From: Thermodesulfovibrio sp. 3907-1M
GTDB lineage: Bacteria; Nitrospirota; Thermodesulfovibrionia; Thermodesulfovibrionales; Thermodesulfovibrionaceae
NCBI RefSeq assembly: GCF_040450955.1
Contig: NZ_CP144373.1
Location: 431,001-495,000 of the forward strand
DNA length: 64,000 bases
Direction of reading: 5' to 3'
The number at the start of each line of letters is the position of its first letter. The first letter of the stretch is position 1. A program made the translations under genes and the position numbers. This document shows, piece after piece, positions 43,824-51,066 of this stretch. The notes below the pieces were generated by a model that was given only the letters and a program-made list of their open reading frames with translations, was not told the DNA's origin and ran no database searches.

Positions 43824-43931
43824 ACCCACGAAGGGTAAAACATGGTCATGAAGGCCGTGGATGGCATGAGCCAGCCACGGCTTTTTTTATTAATCAGACT
43901 CATGAAGAGTCTCAAGCCTCTCTGAAGGGAG
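43824..43931 (+). promoter_or_regulatory. Candidate attenuator leader with (A)YGAA-loop hairpins
   Basis: Four short hairpins share related loops: ACCC-ACGAA-GGGT (43824-43836), GGTC-ATGAA-GGCC (43844-43856), AGACTC-ATGAA-GAGTCT (43896-43912) and CTCTC-TGAA-GGGAG (43918-43931). The second overlaps the 5' arm of the terminator (43854-43888), so the two cannot form together. This is the layout of an antiterminator/terminator switch. It matches no riboswitch class I know. Function is an inference. Confidence 0.5.
43854..43888 (+). terminator. Intrinsic terminator inside the leader of TonB receptor set 1
   Basis: GCCGTGG pairs with CCACGGC around an inner TGGC/GCCA stem, followed by seven Ts. 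It lies about 80 bases before the receptor start codon, so it must be bypassed for expression. Confidence 0.85.
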
Positions 43932-43969
43932 CAGAGTATTTATAAAATTTTTCAAGGAGGGGCGTAGAG

Positions 43970-46203
43970 ATGATTTTTCAGACTTTTTTATGCATTATGT
44001 TTGTTTTATGTCTTTTTTTACCTGTTTTTGCAGAGGAAAAGGATGCAAAGCTTGAGGAGATCGTGGTTACTGGAGAGAAAATTGTTGTTCCCACAAAGCA
44101 AACTGGAGAGACAGTTTACACTGGAACAGAGATAACCACAAAGGGAATTGAACTTTCTGGAGAGAGAGGGAAAACAAATGTATACGAGGCAATTTCAATT
44201 CTGCCAGGTGTTGTTTTTGAAAGCGTTGATGCAAATAATTTAGCAACAGAGCAGGCAAACATAAGAATCAGAGGAGTAAGAGGTTATCTTGGAGCAATGA
44301 CTGTTGAAGGAATCCCGAATTATGGTGGAAATCCAATGGGACCAAGAGCATACATCTATGACCTTGAAAACTTCCAAAGCATAGCGGTTTACAAAGGAGC
44401 AGTTCCTGCTGATTTAGGTTCAGGAGTTGGGAATAGAGGTGGTGCTATTGAGTTGAGGCCACTTTGGGCTCAAAAAGAAATTGGGTTAAAGTTGTCTCAA
44501 TCAATAGGTTCTTTTGAGTATAAGAGAACCTATCTTAGATTTGACTCTGGAGAAATCAAACCAACTGATACAAGATTTTCTCTTTCCTACTCTTTTACAG
44601 GGCAGGATAAATGGAAAGGTCCTGGAGAGATTGGACCAAGAAATAATTTGAATTTTACCCTTGTTCAGCCAATCGGGAAAAACATAGAAATCAAAATCTG
44701 GGGAAACTTCAATGAAATAAAGCATGACAAATATCGCTTCTTCACTTATGCTCAAACAAAAGATCTTGATCAGTACTATCGCCTTGAATTCAATAGCTCA
44801 ATAACAGGAATTCCTGCACAGGATTATCTTTATTACAAATTTAACAGAGAATATCAAAAAACAGAGATCTCTTCGCATCAATTACTGCAAAGGTAACCGA
44901 ATATTTAAAAATTGTGTTAAAACCATATATTTCGAAAGAGGATGCTAAAATATGGGATGGCTCATCAAATATTTCAGGTAAACCAGGAGTTCAGCAAAGA
45001 ACAAGAGACATTGAAAGAAAGGGTATCATAGCAGAGATTGCCCTTGATTTTAATACAGTGAAAGCAACCGCAGGCTATAACTATGAATCAGCTGATATGA
45101 ATATTTACTCTGAAAACTACTGGATTAACTCAGACGGTAGCCTGAGTTACAGAGGTTATGGAGTTTTAGCAACTACTGGAACTACCTATGTTAACAGTCC
45201 CTACTTAAAAGTTGCAGGAACTATAGATAAATTTAACTGGCAGGCAGGTATTAAATATTTTAAGTTTAAAGATTCAGCCAGTGAAGGATATAGAACTATT
45301 TTTGTTGGAGGCAATCCTGTACTAACGAGAGCACCATACCTTGATAGAAAAGCAGAGACATATGATATATGGCTTCCAACAGCTGGTGTATCCTATACTT
45401 TTAATGAAAACATAGAAGCATACTTAAGTTATGGAAGAAACTATATAAGACCATATGCCTACATGCCAATTTTAAATTTATATAACCGACTTTACAATCA
45501 ATTTGTAGCTGCAGGAATTCCGATAAGTGATCTATTTAAAAACAGAGACATTGAACAGTCTGACAACATTGACATAGGCTTAAGATTTCGCAAGGATTTC
45601 ATAGAGGTAAATCCAACAATTTTTCTCTCAAGACATAAAAATCTTTTGACAACAATTACTGATCCGAGAGTTATTGATCCATCCACAGGCAAACCTGTAA
45701 ACTACCAACAAAACATAGGGAAAGCAAAGGGATATGGCTTTGAAATAGGAACCACTGTTTTTGCCTCTGACTGGCTCACTTTTTATCTCAATCCCACATT
45801 CAATCATCTGACTTATGATGGGAATATAACTTACTCGGGTAAAACTCTCTCTACAGATGGTAAACAGGTGGTTGATGTCCCAAAGTGGACTGTTGTAACA
45901 GGACTCATTGCAAAATATAAGGACTTTGAGATAATTCCTCAGATGCGTTATCTTGGAAAAAGATATGGAGATTGCGAACACAAAGAAGAAATTCCTTCTT
46001 ATGCAGTGTTTGATTTAAAACTAAACTATGTTAAGGAAAAAGTAGGAATGCTCAAGGCATTGAAAATATCACTGGAGTTTGACAATATATTCAATAAAAA
46101 GTATGTTTCTGTAATCAATGCAATGGACGATGCTGTATCAAACACAACTTATGGAGTGGGCGCTCCATTTACAATGAGAGGATCTGTATCATTTGCTTTT
46201 TAA
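43970..46203 (+). pseudogene. TonB-dependent outer-membrane receptor, set 1, frameshifted in a poly-A tract
   Basis: The signal peptide (MIFQTFLCIMFVLCLFLPVFA), a TonB-box-like EEIVVT and the plug domain (NIRIRGVRG, GNRGGAIELR) are in frame 1, which stops at 44896. The barrel continues in another frame through RDLFASITAKVTEYLKIVLK to the C-terminal SVSFAF at 46203. The frames meet at the A6 run at 44856-44861; one extra A restores a single protein of about 744 residues. So the gene is either inactive, phase-variable by slippage, or carries a base-calling error. It heads a set with a CooC-type ATPase and an ABC importer. The ligand is unknown; a metal chelate is the usual class. Confidence 0.8.
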
Positions 46204-46216
46204 GGAGGATCAGATA

Positions 46217-47005
46217 ATGAAAAAGATTGCAGTATGTGGAAAAGGTGGAGTTGGTAAAAGTTTTATTGTTTACGCACTTGCAAAGGCTTTTTTAAAGAGA
46301 GGCAAGAGAGTTCTTGTTGTTGACTCTGATGAAAGCAATCAGACACTTTATAGGCTTTTTGGCTTCAATGAACCTCCCTTTTCTTTTATGGATTTTCTTG
46401 GAGGTAAAAAAAGTGTGCAACAAAGTCTGATCAAGAGATTTCAGTCTGGAGAAAAAGAGCCAAAAATGAGCGTGATTGAAAAGGATACATTCAGCATTGA
46501 TGATATTCCAGCGGAGTTTATCAAGAAAGATGGCAATCTGGCTCTTGTTTCAATAGGTAAAATTAAAGAGCCGATGGAAGGATGTGCTTGCCCGATGGGA
46601 GTTGTAAGCAGGGAGTTTCTTGAAAAGATTGAGTTGCTGGATAATGAAGTTATAGTTGTTGACACAGAAGCGGGTGTGGAGCATTTTGGAAGAGGTATAG
46701 AAAAGGGGATTGATACAGTTGTGGCAGTTGCAGAGCCTTATCTTGACTCTATTGAAGTTGCTGAGCGAGTAGTTGGACTTGCTCAAAAGATGGGTAAAAA
46801 TGTTTATTTTATTGTCAACAAACTGCCTGCTGAGATTGAAACTAAAGTTAAAGAGACAGTTCAGAAAAAAGGATTGCCTCTTTCAGGCGTGATACATTTC
46901 TCTTCTGATGTTTATAGTTTTTCAATTGATGGAAAAATTCCAGAAAACTCTGAAGCATTCAGAGAAGTTGGGGAGGTTTTAGAGAGTATTTATGCAGGAG
47001 TATGA
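46217..47005 (+). CDS. cooC: CooC-type nickel/metal-cofactor maturation ATPase
   Basis: 262 residues from the ATG at 46217, which follows an AAGGAGG site; an in-frame TTG at 46193 is rejected. The deviant Walker A is CGKGGVGKS near the N-terminus. The CXC motif EGCACPMG (about residues 119-126) corresponds to the metal-binding cysteines of CooC, which aids nickel insertion into CO dehydrogenase. DTEAGVEHFGRGIE is the conserved switch region. No CO dehydrogenase gene is in the window. Sitting between a TonB receptor and an ABC importer, it suggests that the imported metal is nickel or a related ion. Confidence 0.82.
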   Translation: MKKIAVCGKGGVGKSFIVYALAKAFLKRGKRVLVVDSDESNQTLYRLFGFNEPPFSFMDFLGGKKSVQQSLIKRFQSGEKEPKMSVIEKDTFSIDDIPAEFIKKDGNLALVSIGKIKEPMEGCACPMGVVSREFLEKIELLDNEVIVVDTEAGVEHFGRGIEKGIDTVVAVAEPYLDSIEVAERVVGLAQKMGKNVYFIVNKLPAEIETKVKETVQKKGLPLSGVIHFSSDVYSFSIDGKIPENSEAFREVGEVLESIYAGV

Positions 47006-47117
47006 GTTCAGGTCAATTGGTTATGTAAGGAATAAAGCAGAAAGTCTGCTAAGGCACTGGAGTGTTTCTATTTGGGATGGAGAGATTGTTATTGAATACA
47101 GACCACAGGGAGGATAA
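46992..47117 (+). CDS. Small open frame, possible truncated TsaA/TrmO-like N-terminus
   Basis: 41 residues, starting ATG at 46992 inside the end of the CooC-like gene and ending directly before the ATG of the binding protein gene (TAAATG). The start YEFRSIGYVRNKAE resembles the first strand of TsaA/TrmO-family proteins, but the rest of that domain is missing. A GGAGG before the next gene lies in its last codons. It may be a real small gene, a remnant, or chance; the tight packing is the main support. Confidence 0.35.
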   Translation: MQEYEFRSIGYVRNKAESLLRHWSVSIWDGEIVIEYRPQGG

Positions 47118-48209
47118 ATGAAAAAGGTTTTATTTACAATATGTTTCATTTTTATTCTTGCATCCTATGTCAGTGCAAAAGAGATGGTTACAGTAACTGA
47201 CATGGCTGGAAGAAAGGTTACAATTCCGAAAAAAGTTGAAAGAGTTGTTGCACTATCTGCTTCATTGCGCTATATTGTTTATCTTCAGGCATTTGATAAG
47301 GTTGTAGGAATTGAGGGAGTAGAAAAACAGAGTGTCATGAGAGGTAATCCTGCTACAGGAAAGGTATACTGGCTTGCAATAAAGGATAAAGTTCAGAATA
47401 TTCCTTCAATTGGTGAAGGCGGACCAGGAAAGCTTCCTGATTTTGAAAAACTTATCACTGTAAAGCCTGATCTGGTTATAACCTTTGAAGTTGACAATGC
47501 TGAGTTGATTCAGAGTAAAACAGGGATTCCAGTTGTTGTTATTCAGTATGCAGGGACAGAGGGATTCAGAATTGAAGATATTAAGAATACCTTTACATTT
47601 CTTGGAAAGATTCTTGATAGAGAAAAAAGAGCAACAGAGCTAAACAAATACATTGAACAATGCATTTCGGACCTAAAAAAAAGAACAGCAAGTTCAGCCA
47701 GACCAACAGTTTACATAGGTGCAATTAGCGCAAGGGGTGCTCATGGAATAACAAGCTCTGAAGCCCATTATCCGCCTCTTCAATGGATTAATGTTAAAAA
47801 TGTGGTTGATGAAATTGGTAGAATTGGACATGTTTTCATTAACAGGGAAAAGCTTCTCGTATGGAATCCTCAGTATCTGTTCATTGATACAGGTGGAATC
47901 TCTCTTGTAAACGATGATTACTTAAAAAATAAAGAGTTTTATAAAAAACTTAAAGCAGTAAAGAACGGAAAGGTTTACACTGTTTTCCCATATAATTTTT
48001 ACAGAACAAATCTTGAGATTCTCCTTGCCAATGCCTATTTCATAGGCAAAGTTATCTATCCTGATAAATTCAGGGATATAGAGCCACGAAAAAAGGCAGC
48101 AGAGATATTTAAGAAATTTCTTGGAATGGATGTTTACGATGATCTAAAACGAGTATACAAAGGATATGGAAAAGTTGAGTTTAAAGACTCAGGAATTACT
48201 GTCCACTGA
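47118..48209 (+). CDS. Periplasmic metal-chelate binding protein, set 1 (BtuF/FecB family)
   Basis: 363 residues. A signal peptide (MKKVLFTICFIFILASYVSA) is followed by the PF01497 pattern: VTVTDMAGRKVTIPKKVERVV, LPDFEKLITVKPDLVITFE, and the C-terminal lobe VWNPQYLFIDTGG, NGKVYTVFPYNFYRTN. The family binds cobalamin, haem, Fe-siderophore or similar complexes. It is followed by a permease and an ATPase and so completes an importer. Ligand unknown. Confidence 0.87.
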   Translation: MKKVLFTICFIFILASYVSAKEMVTVTDMAGRKVTIPKKVERVVALSASLRYIVYLQAFDKVVGIEGVEKQSVMRGNPATGKVYWLAIKDKVQNIPSIGEGGPGKLPDFEKLITVKPDLVITFEVDNAELIQSKTGIPVVVIQYAGTEGFRIEDIKNTFTFLGKILDREKRATELNKYIEQCISDLKKRTASSARPTVYIGAISARGAHGITSSEAHYPPLQWINVKNVVDEIGRIGHVFINREKLLVWNPQYLFIDTGGISLVNDDYLKNKEFYKKLKAVKNGKVYTVFPYNFYRTNLEILLANAYFIGKVIYPDKFRDIEPRKKAAEIFKKFLGMDVYDDLKRVYKGYGKVEFKDSGITVH

Positions 48210-49257
48210 GCATTCAATAAAAAAACAGTATCTTAAGTCCTTTTATTCAAAGATTGCCTTTGGATTTTTTTTGTTTGCTCTCCTTATTGTAGTGGCAGCT
48301 GTCTCTGTTTCAACGGGTTCAATGAATCTTCCAGTAAGTGAAGTTATCAGAGCTATATTCAATAACACTGAAAACTCCTATGTAGTATGGAATATAAGAT
48401 TGACGAGAACAGTTGGTGCTATTCTTGCAGGAGCATCCTTAGGAGTTGCAGGTGCTGTAATGCAGAATGTGCTTAAAAATCCATTGGCTTCTCCATTTAC
48501 GCTTGGAGTTTCTCACGGTGCTGCATTTGGTGCCGCCTTTGCAATAATTTTTCTTGGGGCTGGACAGCCCCATTCATTTGGAACTGAGTCGGTAACAGTA
48601 TTTAAAAGTTATCCCGTTGTAATTTCAGCATTTGCTGGAGCGATTCTTACAGTTTTGCTGATTCTTTTTATTTCGTTTCTTAAAAATATAACTTCAGAGG
48701 CAATAATTCTTGCCGGTGTTGCATTGAGTAGCCTTTTTGGTTCAGCAACCATGTTTTTACAGTATTTTGCCAGTGATTTTCAGGTGGCTGCAACTGTTTT
48801 CTGGACATTCGGAGACATAGGAAAGGCAGGATGGCTTGAAAACAAACTTATGTTTATTGCCTTTTGCCTTTGTTTTGTCTATTTTTTTCTTAATAGATGG
48901 AATTTTAATACAGTGCTGTGGGGAGATGAAGTGGCAAAAAGTCTTGGTGTTAATATAAAGTTCTTGAGAGTCTCGGGAATGTTTTTCAGTGCCTTAGTTG
49001 TCTCTGTTTGCACTGCCTTTCTCGGGATAATAGGATTCGTTGGATTAATATCTCCTCATATTATAAGGCTTATCATTGGCAGTGATCACAGATTTTTAAT
49101 CCCTTACTCAGCCATTTTTGGTGCAGTCTTGCTTTCCGTTTCTGATTTGATTGCAAGAACAATAATTTCTCCGTCTGTTTTGCCTGTTGGGATTATAACT
49201 TCCTTTGCAGGTGCACCCATGTTTTTTTATTTACTTATAAGAAGGAGAAGATTTTAA
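48166..49257 (+). CDS. FecCD/BtuC-family ABC permease, set 1
   Basis: 363 residues with about nine or ten transmembrane helices. Family motifs include IRLTRTVGAILAGASLGVAGAVMQNVLKNPLASPF (first segment), LGVNIKFLRVSG, and GIIGFVGLISPHIIRLIIGSDH near the C-terminus. The assigned ATG at 48166 overlaps the binding protein gene by 44 bases; a later start is possible because the first ~25 residues are polar. Confidence 0.88.
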   Translation: MEKLSLKTQELLSTEHSIKKQYLKSFYSKIAFGFFLFALLIVVAAVSVSTGSMNLPVSEVIRAIFNNTENSYVVWNIRLTRTVGAILAGASLGVAGAVMQNVLKNPLASPFTLGVSHGAAFGAAFAIIFLGAGQPHSFGTESVTVFKSYPVVISAFAGAILTVLLILFISFLKNITSEAIILAGVALSSLFGSATMFLQYFASDFQVAATVFWTFGDIGKAGWLENKLMFIAFCLCFVYFFLNRWNFNTVLWGDEVAKSLGVNIKFLRVSGMFFSALVVSVCTAFLGIIGFVGLISPHIIRLIIGSDHRFLIPYSAIFGAVLLSVSDLIARTIISPSVLPVGIITSFAGAPMFFYLLIRRRRF

Positions 49258-50013
49258 ATGCTTAAGATAGAAGAGCTTTCAGCTGGTTATGCAGACAGAG
49301 AAGTTCTCAAGGGAGTTAATCTGGAATTTAGTGATGGATTTGTTCATGCTATACTTGGACCAAATGGCTCTGGTAAGTCAACTCTCTTAAGAACCATTGA
49401 CAGAATCATAAAACCAGCGAGAGGCACAGTTTACATAGATGGTGCGGATATAAGAAAGTTTTCAGCAAGAGAGACTGCCAAGAGAATTGCCTATCTGCCT
49501 CAACGGTCAAACTCTACACCATATAGCTCGGTTTTTGATGCCATACTTCTTGGAAGAAAGCCTCATATATTCTTTGAACCAACTGAAAGAGACCTTGAAG
49601 TGGTTGAAAAAATAATTGATAATTTCGGGCTTAAAGATTTTGCTTTCCGTAAGATCAATGAACTAAGCGGAGGCGAAGCACAGAAAGTTCTTATAGCAAG
49701 AGCTCTTGCTCAGCAACCCAGGGTGCTTTTGCTTGATGAGCCTGTAAACCATCTCGATCCAAAAAATCAGATTGAGATACTTCAAATTTTAAAGAGATTA
49801 ACGGAGAGTTTAAATCTCACCACAATCATTGTTTTACACGACATTAATCTTGCCATTCAGTTTGCCGATTATTTTATTTTTATGAAAGATGGTAAGATTT
49901 ACCAAACTGGAGATATCAACATAATTGAACCCTCACTGATAAAAGATGTTTACGAAATTGATGTAAAAATAATAGAGCTTAACGGAAGAAAGTTTGTAAT
50001 AGCCTCATTTTAG
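49258..50013 (+). CDS. FecE/BtuD-family ABC ATPase, set 1
   Basis: 251 residues. Walker A is GPNGSGKST, the signature LSGGEAQKVLIARAL, and Walker B VLLLDEPVNHLD. The C-terminus matches the FecE group (DVYEIDVKIIELNGRKF). It follows the permease directly. Confidence 0.92.
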   Translation: MLKIEELSAGYADREVLKGVNLEFSDGFVHAILGPNGSGKSTLLRTIDRIIKPARGTVYIDGADIRKFSARETAKRIAYLPQRSNSTPYSSVFDAILLGRKPHIFFEPTERDLEVVEKIIDNFGLKDFAFRKINELSGGEAQKVLIARALAQQPRVLLLDEPVNHLDPKNQIEILQILKRLTESLNLTTIIVLHDINLAIQFADYFIFMKDGKIYQTGDINIIEPSLIKDVYEIDVKIIELNGRKFVIASF

Positions 50014-50017
50014 AAGA

Positions 50018-50026
50018 TGTTATAAT
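50018..50026 (+). promoter_or_regulatory. Extended -10 promoter of the MNT/HEPN module
   Basis: TGTTATAAT at 50018-50026 is an extended -10 box with a perfect TATAAT. Six bases separate it from the ATG at 50033, so the transcript would be leaderless. No -35 match is seen. Confidence 0.55.
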
Positions 50027-50032
50027 ATCCCT

Positions 50033-50434
50033 ATGGATTTATCCCAAAAAAAGTTTGACGAAGAAAAATTTAAATCTCTTGGTGTGGTTGCCATATTGAT
50101 TTTTGGCTCTTTAGTTGAAGGCACATTTCATAAGGGAAGTGATATTGATTTTGCAGTATTGTTCAGAGATAAAACCTTACCTATGAAGAACCCTGTAAAA
50201 GTATATGGAGAAATTTACAGTGAAATTTCAAAAAACTTTAAAGGAAAGATTGACATTGTTTATTTACATGAAGCTCCACTTAGTCTTCAATTTAATGCTG
50301 TCACAGAAGGGCTGCTGCTCTTCTGCTCTGATACTGAGTTTTACGATGAATATAAGGACAAAGTTATAATGCAGTATCTTGATTTTAAATACTTTGAAAA
50401 CATATTTAACGAGGCAGTGTTAGCAGATGATTAG
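50033..50434 (+). CDS. mntA: Minimal nucleotidyltransferase, antitoxin of a HEPN/MNT module (MntA-like)
   Basis: 133 residues. The nucleotidyltransferase motif GSLVEGTFHKGSDIDFAVLF carries the GS and the paired aspartates, and a third conserved aspartate follows in GKIDIVYLHE. In characterised HepT-MntA pairs the MntA protein AMPylates and so silences the HEPN toxin. It overlaps the HEPN gene by 8 bases and has its own promoter, so it is a separate unit inserted after the ABC importer. Confidence 0.87.
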   Translation: MDLSQKKFDEEKFKSLGVVAILIFGSLVEGTFHKGSDIDFAVLFRDKTLPMKNPVKVYGEIYSEISKNFKGKIDIVYLHEAPLSLQFNAVTEGLLLFCSDTEFYDEYKDKVIMQYLDFKYFENIFNEAVLADD

Positions 50435-50882
50435 ATGTAGAGAAATAAATATCTCAAAAATGACAACTATTCTTTCACAGATTCATGAGGCATTGGAAGA
50501 AATGGATATTTTAAAAAGAATCAATAAAGATGATTTCATCAAAGATAAAAGAAACTACATTATGGCAGAACACTATTTAAGAAGAGCAGTTGAGGGCATA
50601 TTAACAATTGGTAGTCATTTGCTTTCACGATTGGGAGCAAAAACAAAAGATTATCAGGAGATAATATTAAGCCTTGGTAGATATGGTCTTATTCCTGAGG
50701 ATTTTGCTGAAAAAAATAAAAATCTTGCAGGATATAGAAACAGACTCGTTCACATTTACTGGGAAGTAACTCCTGAGGAGCTTTACACAGTAATAAATCA
50801 GCATTTTGAGGATATTTCAAATTTTTATAACTATTACAAAGCTATATTAAAAAATCCTGAAAAATACGGATTTAATAAATGA
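50427..50882 (+). CDS. hepT: HEPN-domain toxin (HepT-like, DUF86)
   Basis: 151 residues, all-helical. The RNase-type motif RX4HXY is present as RNRLVHIY, including the tyrosine that MntA-type enzymes modify. EHYLRRAVEGILTIGSHLL is the conserved early helix. It pairs with the overlapping nucleotidyltransferase gene. Its stop codon lies at the edge of the duplicated promoter block of TonB receptor set 2. Confidence 0.87.
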   Translation: MIRCREINISKMTTILSQIHEALEEMDILKRINKDDFIKDKRNYIMAEHYLRRAVEGILTIGSHLLSRLGAKTKDYQEIILSLGRYGLIPEDFAEKNKNLAGYRNRLVHIYWEVTPEELYTVINQHFEDISNFYNYYKAILKNPEKYGFNK

Positions 50883-50884
50883 TG

Positions 50885-50914
50885 TTGACTTAAACTATAA
50901 ATTTCTGCTTTAAT
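50885..50914 (+). promoter_or_regulatory. Promoter of TonB receptor set 2
   Basis: TTGACT at 50885-50890 and TTTAAT at 50909-50914, 18-base spacer, the same as in copy 1 except one spacer base. Confidence 0.55.
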
Positions 50915-50950
50915 ATTTTAACCCACGAAGGGTAAAACTTGGTCATGAAG

Positions 50951-50985
50951 GCCGTGGATGGCATGAGCCAGCCACGGCTTTTTTT
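50951..50985 (+). terminator. Intrinsic terminator inside the leader of TonB receptor set 2
   Basis: GCCGTGG/CCACGGC stem with an inner TGGC/GCCA stem and seven Ts. A GGTC-ATGAA-GGCC hairpin overlaps its 5' arm, as in copy 1. Confidence 0.85.
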
Positions 50986-51066
50986 ATTAATCAGACTCAT
51001 GAAGAGTCTCAAGCCTCTCTGAAGGGAGCAGAGTATTTGTAAAATTTTTCAAGGAGGGGCGTAGAG

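Larger units (their letters stand above)
43786..44072 (+). repeat. 287-bp duplication, copy 1 (promoter, leader, signal peptide)
   Basis: Identical to 50883-51169 except three substitutions and no gaps. It covers a promoter, a structured leader with terminator, the ribosome site and the first 34 codons of the receptor, and ends right after the EEIVVT stretch that resembles a TonB box. Beyond 44072 the two genes are unrelated at the base level, so a shared expression and export cassette was copied onto a different receptor. Confidence 0.95.

Noticed and set aside
43824..43888. ANTAR-protein target (two hairpins plus terminator).
   Set aside because: The layout is similar, but the loops are five bases (ACGAA, ATGAA) and lack the A1/G4 hexaloop. 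Kept only as an unknown attenuator.
43786..43969. Cobalamin riboswitch before the TonB receptors.
   Set aside because: The conserved B12 box and core are missing; the leader is too short and has a different hairpin layout.
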